Counted from the first letter of the stretch, positions 40,872-50,839 are shown. The stretch: DNA of 64,000 nt from Candidatus Endonucleibacter sp. (ex Gigantidas childressi) (GCA_030674875.1 JASXSU010000001.1:1-64000); one strand, 5' to 3'. The notes: generated by a model from the sequence alone, not told the origin. Numbers and translations are program-made.

Positions 40872-41190
40872 CTATGTATGGGACAAAACATTTAGCAGAT
40901 CTAAAAAAGTGGTTTGATCATTTTTTGCACAGCTGTTTTTGAGTACCCGTATAAGCCTACCCAAGCCTAATCGAAGCAGACTCTTGGCTAGACGGTAATG
41001 CTTGTTCAGCGGCAATTGATTTGTATTCCCACAACACCAGTGCCTACTAGTAGGCGCCACACAACAGCAATCGTCAGTAGCCCCATAGTTTATCCATCCG
41101 GTCAAGTTTCGTCATATGTATGGACTCCAAATCAAAGCCCCGACTTTTTAGATTGCCAAACATAGTTTCAATACTCCAGCGCTTACTATC
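40872..41190 (-). mobile_element. IS4-family remnant, transposase C-terminal end
   Basis: Starts ctatgtatgggacaaaacatttagcag, the IS4 right end, and encodes the last ~75 transposase residues (LPLNKHYRLAKSLLRLGLGRL) plus part of the YREK region. Truncated at ~41190, where it joins an IS30-C remnant. Confidence 0.75.
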
Positions 41191-41745
41191 GTCGAGCGGG
41201 TCACGAAGTACACGGCCTCAGCCCAGATGAACAGCAAAAGCGCAGCAGATGTGACCACGGCTACGATCAGCTTGCTCAACCTATTTAAGGATATTGTTCA
41301 CACCATTACGGCTGACAACGGGAAAGAGTTTTCGTACCATGAGAAAATCAGCCAAGCATTATCGGCGCAGGTTTACTTTGCGCACCCCTACAACTCTTGG
41401 GAGCGATGGTTATACCAGTCGCCTTTCAGTCTGCTACGTTGTTGGCTGCGCTCGCTCACCCCGATCACCTACTGCTCGTAGCCTCATGGGGCTTCGCTTA
41501 CTTGCCGCCTAGTAGCAACTTGAAATCCTCTGGGTATAAATGAGAACACCAATGGCTTGCTACGACAATATTTTCAAGAATACAGACTTCAAAAAGGTCG
41601 GTTAGGTAGAGGTGAAGCGAGCATTGATGCGGCTTAATTCTCGGCCAAGAAAAGATTTGGATTTCAAAAAACCCGCCCTTATGATGGGTGAATACAGGGC
41701 TGCGTTAGCAGCTTAAGCTGCGATGCACTTGGAATTTGAATCCGT
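41191..41745 (+). mobile_element. IS30-type remnant (type C) split by an A-type element
   Basis: Encodes VTKYTASAQMNSKSAADVTT...TADNGKEFSYHEKISQAL and YFAHPYNSWER, then is interrupted by the A element at 41411-41538, after which NENTNGLLRQYF resumes. N-terminal half absent. It ends at gcagcttaagctgcgatgcacttggaatttg. It truncates dtd. Confidence 0.75.
41411..41538 (+). repeat. TATACCC element, subfamily A, inserted in an IS30 gene
   Basis: 128 bp: tataccagtcgcctttcagtctgctac ... gtagcaacttgaaatcctctgggtata. It lies between the SWER and NENTN codons of the transposase. Left and right ends form an imperfect inverted repeat. Confidence 0.8.
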
Positions 41746-41759
41746 GGTATATAAATTCA

Positions 41760-41859
41760 GCATACCTAACAGTAAAAGCAGGCCTGCGTTAATTTCTCCA
41801 ACTATGTCACCATCAACTTTTACATTGGCATGTTGAACTCGCTGAATCCGGCCACGCAT
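41760..41859 (-). pseudogene. dtd: Truncated D-aminoacyl-tRNA deacylase
   Basis: From the ATG at 41859 the minus strand reads [15 protein letters not shown] then [17 protein letters not shown], matching the N-terminus of Dtd (xxLIQRVxxAxVxVxGxxxGxIxxGLLxLLG). It then runs into the IS30-C end. Only ~30 of ~145 codons remain, without the catalytic region. It starts 12 bp after the pip stop, the gene order known from other gammaproteobacteria. Confidence 0.75.
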
Positions 41860-41871
41860 AATTTAACTCCA

Positions 41872-42837
41872 TCAACTATTTTCAAAGTGACTAGATTCCC
41901 TCGCAAGCTCATCGGTTGCCAGAATCAAAGCATCAGTTATGCTTGGTTCTATTGATGCATGTCCGGCATCTCGGATAATATGTAGATCTGCCTCCGGCCA
42001 ATGGCTGGCAAGTGTAGTAGCGTTATCCAGAGGGCTCATCATATCGTATCGACCGTGAATTATTATAGATGGAATTTGTGCAATGATATTCATGCTTGAT
42101 AGCAGAGGCTTTTTTTCTAGCCAAGCTTTGTGTTTAACGTAATGACATTCAATCCGTGCTATAGCCAAGGCATGATGAGCATCACAGAAATGATCCATCC
42201 TTTCCTGGCTGGGTCTGAGCGTGGTGATTCCACCCTTCCAAGTGGCCCAGTGTTTTGCAGCATTCATGCGAGCAATTTCATCATTACCAAATAAGCGTTG
42301 ATGGTATGCTTCAATCAAATCTTCACGCTCATGCTCAGAAATAAATTCAATGAAATGTTGCCATTTATCAGGAAAAACTCGATTAGCACCGTCTTTGTAT
42401 AACCAATTGAAATCCTGCTCTCTTGATAGACAGACTCCTCTCAGAATCATTGATATAACAGACTCAGGATGGCCTTGCCCATAGAGCAAGGAAAGTGTTG
42501 CACCCCATGAACCACCAAAGAGCACCCATCTATTAATTTTTAGTAAAGCTCTAATGCTCTCCATGTCGGCAATATGATCAGCGGTAGTATTATCTTCCAG
42601 AACTGCGTGAGGCTTTGAACGACCGCAACCACGTTGATCGAAAAGAATTATCCGGTAACGCTCGGGATTAAAGAAGCAACGATCCTTTTCACTGCAACCT
42701 AAGCCTGGGCCGCCATGTACAAACAGAATCGGAATGCCATCAGGCGACCCGCATTCTTCAATGTGAATTTCATGGATTGAGCCTACCTTTAATCGGTGGG
42801 TTTGATAAGGTTTTATGGCTGGATACAGTGTGTGCAT
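41872..42837 (-). CDS. pip: Proline iminopeptidase
   Basis: 321 residues from the ATG at 42837, which has a GAAGGA site 7 bases upstream and gives MHTLYPAIKPYQTHRLKV, the usual N-terminus; longer in-frame starts run into the repeat array. Alpha/beta-hydrolase of family S33: oxyanion HGGPGLGC, nucleophile Ser in FGGSWGATLS, Asp in IHGRYDMMSP and His in RDAGHASIEP. Releases N-terminal proline from peptides in the cytoplasm. Co-transcribed with the dtd remnant. Confidence 0.95.
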   Translation of the reverse strand: MHTLYPAIKPYQTHRLKVGSIHEIHIEECGSPDGIPILFVHGGPGLGCSEKDRCFFNPERYRIILFDQRGCGRSKPHAVLEDNTTADHIADMESIRALLKINRWVLFGGSWGATLSLLYGQGHPESVISMILRGVCLSREQDFNWLYKDGANRVFPDKWQHFIEFISEHEREDLIEAYHQRLFGNDEIARMNAAKHWATWKGGITTLRPSQERMDHFCDAHHALAIARIECHYVKHKAWLEKKPLLSSMNIIAQIPSIIIHGRYDMMSPLDNATTLASHWPEADLHIIRDAGHASIEPSITDALILATDELARESSHFENS

Positions 42838-42904
42838 GAGCAATCCTTCAGAAGAACGGCAAAGCAACAGCTTCATCAATGGAGAACAGCCACTGGCTAA
42901 CATG

Positions 42905-43027
42905 CACCCACTCTCCTTGAAGACGTGAGATTGTTGACTGCTCTCACTCATCCCCATGACATACTCGTAGTTCATGGGGATTCGCTCGTTTGTCTCCTAC
43001 TCGTGCCTTTAATAGAAGTGGGTATAT
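42905..43027. repeat. TATACCC element, subfamily B, first of a three-element array
   Basis: ctctccttgaagacgtgag...ttgttgactgctctcactcatcc...tactcgtagttcatgggg...gcctttaatagaagtgggtata. Its right-end gggTATA overlaps the left-end TATAccc of the next element. Confidence 0.7.
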
Positions 43028-43152
43028 ACCCGTCACCTTTGAAGTTGCTACTTTGTTATCAGTATTATCTGACTGTAGTCGTTTAAAATCCCTGAGCTTC
43101 TATGGCCTTGCTCACTTGTTGCCTAGTAGCAACTCCAAATCCTTTGGGTATA
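43025..43152 (+). repeat. TATACCC element, subfamily A, second of the array
   Basis: tatacccgtcacctttgaagttgctac ... gtagcaactccaaatcctttgggtata with a diverged core (tatctgactgtagtcgtttaaaatccc). It shares a TA/TATA junction with both neighbours. Confidence 0.75.
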
Positions 43153-43270
43153 TACCCGTCGCCTTTCAATCTGTTACGTTGTTGGCTGCGCTCGCTCACC
43201 CCTATCACCTACGGCTCATGGGGCTTCGCTTACTTGCCGCCTAGTAGCAACTTGAAATCCTTTGGGTATA
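43151..43270 (+). repeat. TATACCC element, subfamily A, third of the array
   Basis: 120 bp, closest to the A consensus: tatacccgtcgcctttcaatctgttac ... gtagcaacttgaaatcctttgggtata, core ttggctgcgctcgctcacccc. It ends 34 bp past the typA stop. Confidence 0.8.
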
Positions 43271-43303
43271 GAAGCATCCACATTAGACTAATCCTGTAAT
43301 TAA

Positions 43304-45139
43304 TTATTTGCCACGACTTGCACGCTTACGCTCATTTTCTTTGAGAAATTTTTTGCGTAATCGAATATGGTTAGGTGTAACCTCAACCAGCTCATCATCA
43401 TCAATAAATTCTAGAGCCTGTTCTAGAGTATGATGAATCGCCGGTATCAGTACAATATTCTCATCAGTACCTGAAGCTCGAACGTTAGTAAGTTGCTTAC
43501 CTTTGGTTGGGTTTACGCTCAGGTCATTATCGCGGTTATGCAGACCAATAATCTGACCTTCATATACGTCAACGTTAGGTGCTAGAAACATCCGCCCACG
43601 CTCTTGCAAATTCCAAAGTGCATAACCCAACACTTTGCCAGTAACCATGGTGATTAAAACTCCATTTTTCCTATGCGATACTTCACCTCCTTTAACAACG
43701 CCATAGTGATCAAAAACGTTCGTCAAAATGCCGCTACCAGAGGTCATGGTAAGGAACTGGGAGCGAAAGCCGATTAAACCACGGGCGGGCATAATATAGT
43801 CCAGCCTAACCCGACCCTTGCCATCAGGAACCATGTTGTTCAGATCCCCCTTGCGCTTACCAATTTCCTCCATTACAGCACCTTGATGCTGATCTTCAAG
43901 GTCAATCACAACATGCTCATAGGGTTCCTGTTTAACACCGTCTATTACTCGAATAACAACCTGTGGACGGGAAACTGCAAGCTCATAGCCTTCTCTGCGC
44001 ATGCTTTCTATCAAAACCGATAAGTGCAATTCACCACGGCCAGAGACCTTAAGCTTATCTGTATCATCAGAAACTTCAACTCGGAGTGCAACATTATGAA
44101 GCAGTTCTTTTTCTAGGCGGTCATGGATATTGCGAGATGTTACATATTTTCCATCTTGACCCGCAAACGGTGAGTCATTAACCTGAAATGTCATACTCAC
44201 GGTTGGTTCATCAACAGTTAACGCCGGTAATGCTTCAACGGTTGAAGGGTCGCATAGGGTGTCGGAAATATTCAGTTTATCAACGCCTGTAATACAGATA
44301 ATATCACCGGCTCCAGCTTCCTCTACTTCAATCCGTTCTAGCCCCATATGACCCATTACTTTTTGGATCTTAGCATTACGCTCCTTACCATCGCTACTCA
44401 CCACGCGAATGGCTGTGCCGGGACTCAATGTTCCGCGAGTGATGCGGCCAATGCCAATAACACCTAAATAACTATTGTAATCTAGGGCGCTGATCTGCAT
44501 CTGGAATGGCCCATCTACATTAACCGAGGGGGCTGGTACACGATCAGTAATCATTTTGAATAAAGGGGTCATATCTTCAGCCATGTCATCAAGTTCATAG
44601 CCAGCAATACCATTTAAAGCAGACGCATAAATAATTGGGAAGTCCAGCTGTTCTTCTGTTGCATCTAAGCGGTCAAACAGGTCAAAAACTTCACCCATGA
44701 CCCAGTCGGGGCGAGCACCTGGGCGATCAATTTTGTTGATAACAACAATAGGGTTCAGGCCTTGCTCGAATGCTTTTTGGGTGACAAAACGGGTTTGAGG
44801 CATGGGGCCATCAACCGCATCCACTAGCAACAAAACAGAGTCTACCATAGACATTACCCGTTCCACTTCTCCACCAAAATCAGCGTGTCCCGGAGTGTCC
44901 ACAATATTAATGTGGAAGTCTTGCCAGTTAATCGCAGTATTTTTTGCCAGAATGGTAATGCCTCGTTCTTTCTCCTGGTCATTAGAGTCCATAATCCGCT
45001 CCGAACTCTGATCCTTACGACCAAGAGTGCCCGACTGCCGTAGCAGCTTATCAACAAGCGTTGTTTTTCCGTGGTCAACATGTGCGATAATAGCTACGTT
45101 TCGTAATTTTTTACTGTTCAATTCGTTTTCAGTACTCAT
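43304..45139 (-). CDS. typA: Ribosome-associated GTPase TypA/BipA
   Basis: 611 residues, full length. Translational GTPase with G1 AHVDHGKT (19-26), the switch [13 protein letters not shown] (81-), G4 NKID (135-138) and the EF-G-like domains III/V, plus the BipA-specific C-terminal domain ([12 protein letters not shown] ... [18 protein letters not shown]). It supports 50S assembly and stress or low-temperature growth. An AGGAGA site lies about 11 bases before the ATG. Intact and apparently single-gene. Confidence 0.97.
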   Translation of the reverse strand: MSTENELNSKKLRNVAIIAHVDHGKTTLVDKLLRQSGTLGRKDQSSERIMDSNDQEKERGITILAKNTAINWQDFHINIVDTPGHADFGGEVERVMSMVDSVLLLVDAVDGPMPQTRFVTQKAFEQGLNPIVVINKIDRPGARPDWVMGEVFDLFDRLDATEEQLDFPIIYASALNGIAGYELDDMAEDMTPLFKMITDRVPAPSVNVDGPFQMQISALDYNSYLGVIGIGRITRGTLSPGTAIRVVSSDGKERNAKIQKVMGHMGLERIEVEEAGAGDIICITGVDKLNISDTLCDPSTVEALPALTVDEPTVSMTFQVNDSPFAGQDGKYVTSRNIHDRLEKELLHNVALRVEVSDDTDKLKVSGRGELHLSVLIESMRREGYELAVSRPQVVIRVIDGVKQEPYEHVVIDLEDQHQGAVMEEIGKRKGDLNNMVPDGKGRVRLDYIMPARGLIGFRSQFLTMTSGSGILTNVFDHYGVVKGGEVSHRKNGVLITMVTGKVLGYALWNLQERGRMFLAPNVDVYEGQIIGLHNRDNDLSVNPTKGKQLTNVRASGTDENIVLIPAIHHTLEQALEFIDDDELVEVTPNHIRLRKKFLKENERKRASRGK

Positions 45140-45209
45140 TTGGTTTTGCTTCTCCTCGATCGCACACAGTTTAGTTTTGCACTCAAAGGAAAAACTGTTG
45201 CTTTGGGTT

Positions 45210-45336
45210 TATACCCATTCCCTTTGAAAGTGTAAGGTTTTTGATTGCTACCACTCACCACAATCACTACCACTCTTAGGTTTCTGGGGCTTCGCTCGCT
45301 TGTCACCTACCGATCCCTTCAATGGAAGCGGGTTTA
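45210..45336. repeat. TATACCC element, subfamily B
   Basis: tatacccattccctttgaaag ... cccttcaatggaagcgggttta, core with ttgattgctaccactcacc and ttctggggcttcgctcgcttgtcacct. Lies upstream of typA and may overlap its promoter region. Confidence 0.75.
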
Positions 45337-45447
45337 AAGTTGCTTTCGAACAACTATGGATCCTCATAATGCCTGTAAAGCATGGCATCCTACAGAAATA
45401 AGTCTCTTCGGACAAGTTAACACAAAGTGTACTATCTCTGGGTTCAT

Positions 45448-45570
45448 ATATACCTATTTCCTTGAAGCTGTGAAGTTATTATGACTCTACTCACCCCTGT
45501 CACCTACTACGGGTCTATGATCTTAACTAGCATGCTGCATACTCTCGCCTTCAACAGACACTGATATGCA
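45448..45570. repeat. TATACCC element, subfamily B, diverged
   Basis: atatacctatttccttgaagctg ... gccttcaacagacactgata, core gactctactcacccctgtcacctactacgggtctatg. Lies between typA and msbA, divergent genes. Confidence 0.6.
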
Positions 45571-45735
45571 TATACAATTACTTTGAGCACATGCTATATA
45601 AGATACAGCAAAATTCTAATATGCTAGAATGGATCTTTTATCTTAATTGAATATCGCTTGCTTTCTCTTTATTTTTCTTATGGTTCTAAGAAGAGTGGAA
45701 GGCGTCGTATCGGCTCGGTTAACTTTATTATATTT

Positions 45736-47532
45736 ATGTCCGAACAAAAAAAAACCAATAGCTTGAAGGTTTACATAACATTACTAGGTTATGTAAAGCC
45801 ATACATTAGCCTTTTTGCGCTGAGTATAGTGGGCTATATTCTATTTGCGCTTTCCCAGCCAGCAGTTGCCAAATTGCTGGAATATTTTGTAGAACTTTTA
45901 GATGGTACTAGCGATATTGCTATTTACTGGGTTCCTATTGCCATGCTCTTTTTGGCTTTTGTCCGGGGTGTAGGTTCGTTTGTAGGAAACTATTATTTGG
46001 CTCGGGTCTCTATGCAGGTAGTTCATGATCTCCGTTGCAAGATGTTTTCTCATATGATTGTCCTGCCGAATAACTATTATGACAATCATAACTCTGGGCA
46101 CTTGATTGCTCGTATCACTTATAACGTATCTATGGTAACTAGTGCCGCCTCTGATGCTATAAAGATTGCTATCCGTGAAGGGCTGACTGTAGCTTTCACC
46201 TTGGGCTATCTATTTTACACGAACTGGAAGCTGACTTTGATATTTATTGCTATCACACCACTAATAGCTGTAGTCGTCGGCAGTGCTAGCAAACGTTTCA
46301 GATCTTTAAGTAAAAAAGTCCAGTTTTCTATGGGTGATTTGACCCATGTTACATCTGAAACTATTAATAGTTATCGAGAGGTTCGGTCTTTTGGTGGTGA
46401 AGATTACGAAAGAGCACGGTTCACAGATGCCAGTGTTCAGAATACCAATCAAAATATGAAAATGACCAGAGCCTCTGCGGTACATACCCCCACATTACAG
46501 TTTTTGGTTTCCTGTGCCTTGGCTGTTTTATTGTATGTTATTCTATGGATGAGGGGAGATGCCACAACGGCAGCCCTTATTGGATTTATTACGGCTGCAT
46601 TCCTGTTGCCCAAGCCGATACGCCAGCTTAGTGAGATCAACTCTGATATTCAAAAGGGTATTGCTGCGGCTGAAAATATTTTTGAGATGCTTGATGAAGC
46701 TCCAGAACACGATACGGGAACTTTTTCCAAAAAACGCATTAATGGAAAAATAGAATTCCGCAATATCAGTTTCCGGTATCCTAATACTGATCATTGGGTT
46801 CTTAAAGATATCAGCTTTACTTTGGAGCAAGGTCAAACGGTAGCGCTCGTTGGTAAATCAGGCTCAGGGAAGACAACACTCGCCAGTTTGGTACCTAGAT
46901 TTTACAATTACGAAAAAGGCGATATTCTCATTGATGATATACCTCTTGAGGATTATGTTCTGAAGAATCTCCGCAGTCATATAGCTCTGGTTAACCAGAA
47001 TGTAACCCTGTTCAATGATACAGTTTCCAGAAATATTGCTTATGGAGCCCTGCGTGAAGCTAAGGAAGATGCTATTCAGGTAGCCGCTGAAGCAGCTCAT
47101 GCTATGGAGTTTATCAAAGACATGCCAAACGGCATGGATACTCTTATTGGTGAGGACGGTGTACTACTGTCCGGGGGGCAACGGCAAAGGCTTGCTATTG
47201 CCAGGGCCATATTGAAAGATGCTCCAATATTAATTCTGGATGAAGCCACTTCAGCATTAGATACGGAATCTGAACGCCATATTCAAGCTGCCCTTGATGA
47301 AGTCATGAAAAACCGGACAACCTTGGTTATTGCCCATAGACTGTCGACCATTGAAAATGCGGATAACATTATTGTCATGTCCCATGGCAGTATCGTTGAA
47401 ACAGGTAGTCATACAGAGTTGTTAGCAAAGAATGGTTATTATGCAAAGTTGCATAAAATGCAATTTCAAGATATTGAGACTTCTGATGAGGTTACGACGT
47501 TGGAGAGCATAAATAGTGTGGAGTTAAAATGA
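45736..47532 (+). CDS. msbA: Lipid A export ABC transporter MsbA
   Basis: 598 residues from the ATG at 45736 (a TTG 26 codons upstream is in frame; MSEQKK... is the more usual start, though its ribosome site is weak). N-terminal six-helix ABC_membrane domain (about 25-300), then the ATPase: Walker A VGKSGSGKTT, Q-loop, signature LSGGQRQR, Walker B ILILDEATSALD and His switch IAHRLS. It flips core-lipid A across the inner membrane. The stop overlaps the hldE start by 4 bp (ATGA), so the two are coupled. Confidence 0.94.
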   Translation: MSEQKKTNSLKVYITLLGYVKPYISLFALSIVGYILFALSQPAVAKLLEYFVELLDGTSDIAIYWVPIAMLFLAFVRGVGSFVGNYYLARVSMQVVHDLRCKMFSHMIVLPNNYYDNHNSGHLIARITYNVSMVTSAASDAIKIAIREGLTVAFTLGYLFYTNWKLTLIFIAITPLIAVVVGSASKRFRSLSKKVQFSMGDLTHVTSETINSYREVRSFGGEDYERARFTDASVQNTNQNMKMTRASAVHTPTLQFLVSCALAVLLYVILWMRGDATTAALIGFITAAFLLPKPIRQLSEINSDIQKGIAAAENIFEMLDEAPEHDTGTFSKKRINGKIEFRNISFRYPNTDHWVLKDISFTLEQGQTVALVGKSGSGKTTLASLVPRFYNYEKGDILIDDIPLEDYVLKNLRSHIALVNQNVTLFNDTVSRNIAYGALREAKEDAIQVAAEAAHAMEFIKDMPNGMDTLIGEDGVLLSGGQRQRLAIARAILKDAPILILDEATSALDTESERHIQAALDEVMKNRTTLVIAHRLSTIENADNIIVMSHGSIVETGSHTELLAKNGYYAKLHKMQFQDIETSDEVTTLESINSVELK

Positions 47533-49013
47533 AATTGACCCTCCCTCGGTTTGATCAGGCGGCGGTATTGGTTATTGGTGATGTGATGCTAGATCGCTAC
47601 TGGCATGGTGTTACTTCCCGCATATCCCCAGAAGCACCTGTGCCAGTGGTTAGGATTGGTCAGGTTGAAGATCGTCCCGGGGGGGCGGGTAATGTTGCTC
47701 TTAACATGGCATCTTTGGGAGCTACAGCTTGGTTAGTGGCAGCAACTGGAGATGATGAAGCCGCTGACACTCTAAATACTCGGCTTAAGGCTGCTGGAGT
47801 TCATTGTTATTTTGTACGAACTCCAGGGGTACCAACAATCACCAAACTGCGTGTTATGAGCCAACATCAGCAGTTGATCCGTCTTGATCATGAAGAGCCT
47901 TTCTTGAAGTTAACTCCTGATCTGATCGAGAGAAAAGCTGCAGCGCTAATGGATAAAGTAAAAGTAGTAGTGCTGTCAGACTACAATAAGGGGACACTGC
48001 AAAATTATCAAACCTTAATATCTATGGCTCGCACCAAAGGAATTCCGGTCCTGATTGATCCTAAAGGAACTGATTTCAGACGTTATCGTGGTGCAACTGT
48101 TATTACACCCAATTTGTGTGAGTTTGAGTCCGTTGTTGGTTCTTGTAAAACTGAGCAAGAACTCTTTGATAAAGGACAAGCATTATTGCGTAATCTTGAG
48201 CTTGAAGCCATGCTAATTACTCGTAGTGAACGAGGTATGACTTTGATCAGAAGGAAAGAGACAGAGCTTCATTTGCCAGCCAGAGCTCGGGAGGTATTTG
48301 ATGTAACTGGTGCTGGAGATACTGTTATCTCAGTTTTGGCATCGTCTTTGGCTGTGGGTAGCTCGTTACCTCAGGCTGCAGCACTTGCTAATCTTGCGGC
48401 GGGCATCGTTGTTGGCAAGCTGGGCACAGCCTCGGTTAGAATGCCTGAGCTCAGACGAGAGATGAATATTGATCAAGGTGCTGGACGAGGCATTCTAACA
48501 CCTGAACAGCTTATGTTGGCCGTTGAAGATGCCCGTGATCACGGTGAAAAAATTGTGTTTACCAATGGTTGTTTCGATATCCTTCATGCAGGCCATGTGA
48601 GTTATCTGAAGAAGGCCCGTAAGCAGGGCGACCGTTTGGTTGTTGCATTGAATGACGATAAGTCCGTTACACGCCTTAAAGGGGATGGTCGACCTATTAA
48701 TTCTGTCGGCAGACGTCAAGCGGTGATCGCCGGTCTGGAATCTGTAGACTGGGTTATCAGCTTTAATGAAGATACACCGGAAAATTTGCTGAGGCAGATT
48801 AAGCCGGATGTTTTGGTCAAAGGTGGTGACTATTCATTGGATGAAGTTGTAGGCGCCTCAATTGTTTGCGAATACGGCGGTGATGTGAAGGTGCTTAAAT
48901 TTATAGATAACTGCTCTACAACTGATATTGTAGATAAAATACGTCAGGATGGAGATGCACTGCGCCAAACAGTAACTTCTAAGAAAGCAAAAGATTTTGA
49001 AAATATTGTGTAA
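47529..49013 (+). CDS. hldE: Bifunctional heptose kinase/adenylyltransferase
   Basis: 494 residues, slightly longer than the usual ~475. N-terminal PfkB/ribokinase domain (1-~320) with GGAGNVALN and the catalytic Asp in DVTGAGDTV (near 261-264); C-terminal nucleotidyltransferase (~343-475) with FTNGCFDILHAGHV, whose HxGH is at 353-356. It makes ADP-heptose precursor for the LPS inner core. Overlaps msbA by 4 bp; the phosphopantetheinyl transferase follows after 44 bp. Confidence 0.96.
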   Translation: MKLTLPRFDQAAVLVIGDVMLDRYWHGVTSRISPEAPVPVVRIGQVEDRPGGAGNVALNMASLGATAWLVAATGDDEAADTLNTRLKAAGVHCYFVRTPGVPTITKLRVMSQHQQLIRLDHEEPFLKLTPDLIERKAAALMDKVKVVVLSDYNKGTLQNYQTLISMARTKGIPVLIDPKGTDFRRYRGATVITPNLCEFESVVGSCKTEQELFDKGQALLRNLELEAMLITRSERGMTLIRRKETELHLPARAREVFDVTGAGDTVISVLASSLAVGSSLPQAAALANLAAGIVVGKLGTASVRMPELRREMNIDQGAGRGILTPEQLMLAVEDARDHGEKIVFTNGCFDILHAGHVSYLKKARKQGDRLVVALNDDKSVTRLKGDGRPINSVGRRQAVIAGLESVDWVISFNEDTPENLLRQIKPDVLVKGGDYSLDEVVGASIVCEYGGDVKVLKFIDNCSTTDIVDKIRQDGDALRQTVTSKKAKDFENIV

Positions 49014-49057
49014 TCAATTATAGTGACTTTTGTAATAATTTACCCGAGTGAGGAATA

Positions 49058-49813
49058 ATGGTCCGAGCAGTAAAAAGCATAAATATAATAATAAAACATG
49101 GTTGTATAAATGACTATTGCGCTGGCTACGATACTCAATTACAAAACAACGATATTCTAGGAAAGATGGCTTTACAAAGCACCTGTTACCAGAGTAGCCA
49201 GATTCTTATTTCCAGATTAAAGCTGTGCGGTGTCAAACTCCCCCTTAATCTTGAGGAGTCAGGAGATAACAGACAATCTGAGTTTCTTGCCGGGCGCTAC
49301 TGTGCTAGTAAAGGGCTTTATGTGCTGGGTGCAAAAAATCGGGAAGTAGTAATAAATGATGATGGAAGTCCGTCTTGGCCTGATGGATACATGGGTTCGA
49401 TTTCACATAGTCATGGCATGGCTCTGGCCGTTACGGGTTATCGCGACCAATATCGCTCAATCGGTGTTGATATTGAAAGACTTATATCATGCAAACGTGC
49501 GGAAAAATTATCCAAGGTAGTACTGCTTGCAGAAGAAATGAAGCTACAAGAATCACTTTGCCTACCATCATCTTGGTTTTTTACGTTGGCTTTTTCTGCC
49601 AAGGAAAGCTTGTTTAAATTACTACATAAGGAAGTTAAGCGATTTTTTGGCTTCAAGTCTGCCGCAATTAAAATGGTGGATATACGACAGAAGACCTTTG
49701 TTATAGAACTCAATGATAACTTATCCTCTGACTGGAAGAGAGGTGATTTATTTAGTGGGTGTTATATTATTATGGGCACATATTTAGTGACACTTCTTTA
49801 TTTAGATGTTTAG
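49058..49813 (+). CDS. 4'-phosphopantetheinyl transferase, EntD/Sfp type
   Basis: 251 residues. The Sfp-superfamily signature is present: SISHSHG (117-), IGVDIE (135-140) and FSAKESLFKLL (179-), the Mg2+/CoA-binding residues. FLAGRYCASKGL near 77-88 is typical of EntD-like members. It attaches the phosphopantetheine arm to a carrier protein Ser. A GAGG site precedes the ATG. The stand-alone carrier protein at 38971-39195 is the obvious local substrate, though it could also serve AcpP or distant NRPS/PKS proteins. It ends at the IS30-A end. Confidence 0.9.
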   Translation: MVRAVKSINIIIKHGCINDYCAGYDTQLQNNDILGKMALQSTCYQSSQILISRLKLCGVKLPLNLEESGDNRQSEFLAGRYCASKGLYVLGAKNREVVINDDGSPSWPDGYMGSISHSHGMALAVTGYRDQYRSIGVDIERLISCKRAEKLSKVVLLAEEMKLQESLCLPSSWFFTLAFSAKESLFKLLHKEVKRFFGFKSAAIKMVDIRQKTFVIELNDNLSSDWKRGDLFSGCYIIMGTYLVTLLYLDV

Positions 49814-49994
49814 TATCAAGTTTAAAGTGCAACAAAAGTAGTTGTTTATAAAAGCATTCCTCAGGTGTTTTATAAAATACACTCTTCCTTGGTCTTGTAT
49901 TTAATGTAGCAGCGATGCTCTGTGTACGGGGCAAAACATTTAGCAGATCTAAAAAGTTATTGTATTATTTTTTGCGCAGTTGTTTTTGAGTACC

Positions 49995-50763
49995 GCTGGA
50001 TTCAAGCAATAAGTGCAATCATACTTTCAGCAACAACTTCGGCGTGTTTTGTATCAATTCTCCCTAAAGTTAACCGACTCTTGCGGTCTACAAGGGTCAC
50101 CAGATGGGCGCCCTGTCCATAAATAGTATCACCATCCCAATCGCCTAGACGAGACCGCAGATCAACAACTGCGGGCCGATCGGGAATATCGATGAGGTCT
50201 GGGGTCGTGATACGCCCAGCCTTACGCTTACCACCTTTACAGCACCTCTTGCCAAAGCGGGGTAGATTCTTATACAAAGAGACTCCTAGCACTTTGTTAG
50301 TAGCAACACGTTTATAAGCAGTGGTGTGGCTGAGTGCGATGTCGGGCACTTCCACCTTCATCCTGAAACTAATATTTTTAGGAGACCAACCAAGCAATAG
50401 CCCTTTCTTTATTATGGGCATGTATCGTTCATCTGTTTTGCTGAACTTTGTAGCTGTTACTCTACGCTGACTGGCTAGTGCGTGGGCGCTTTCAGTAGCG
50501 TAGCCATCATCACTGGCATTACGACTCAACTCTCGTGATAAAGCACTCTCACTGATACCTACTGACACTGCGATTTCTTTCTGCATGTAGTCTGCTCCAA
50601 GAAGAGCCTCAATCTGATACCGTTTCCCTTGAGTCAGCTGCTTGTATTGTCTGGTTTGAGTATTCATTCTTGGCTGCCATTTTTAGTGTGAGAGCTACAA
50701 ATATACCGGCAGCTGGCTCACCTATAAAATTTCAGTCAATTGCACTTATTATATTAATCCAGC
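49995..50763 (-). mobile_element. IS30-family element (type B), internally deleted
   Basis: Bounded by gctggattcaagcaataagtgcaat and ttgcacttattatattaatccagc. About 290 bp shorter than the 1059-bp copy; the transposase C-terminal part is missing. Confidence 0.75.
50002..50667 (-). pseudogene. IS30-family transposase (type B), C-terminally truncated
   Basis: 221 residues in one frame from the N-terminal helix-turn-helix through GDWDGDTIYGQ and LVTLVDRKSRLTL, then lost where the deletion joins the IS end (DTKHAEVVAESMIALIA). The second Asp and Glu of the DDE triad are gone, so it cannot transpose on its own. It could still bind the ends. Confidence 0.75.
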
Positions 50764-50839
50764 ATTAGCTTATAAGACACCTAGGAATGCTTTTATGCAT
50801 AACTATTTTTGTCGCATTTCAAACTTGATACTAAGCAGC

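Larger units (their letters stand above)
49812..50838. mobile_element. Second nested IS30 composite with IS4 fragment
   Basis: IS30-A ends in inverted orientation at 49812-49916 and 50765-50838 enclose a ~75-bp IS4 right-end fragment (49918-49993) and a deleted IS30-B (49995-50763). The layout repeats that at 36219-37602, but the inner junctions differ. Confidence 0.7.

Noticed and set aside
41227-41512. Plus-strand ORFs with repeated RSLTPITY-type C-termini, also at 42990-43299
   Set aside because: The shared ends come from translation of the TATACCC repeat core, not from related proteins.
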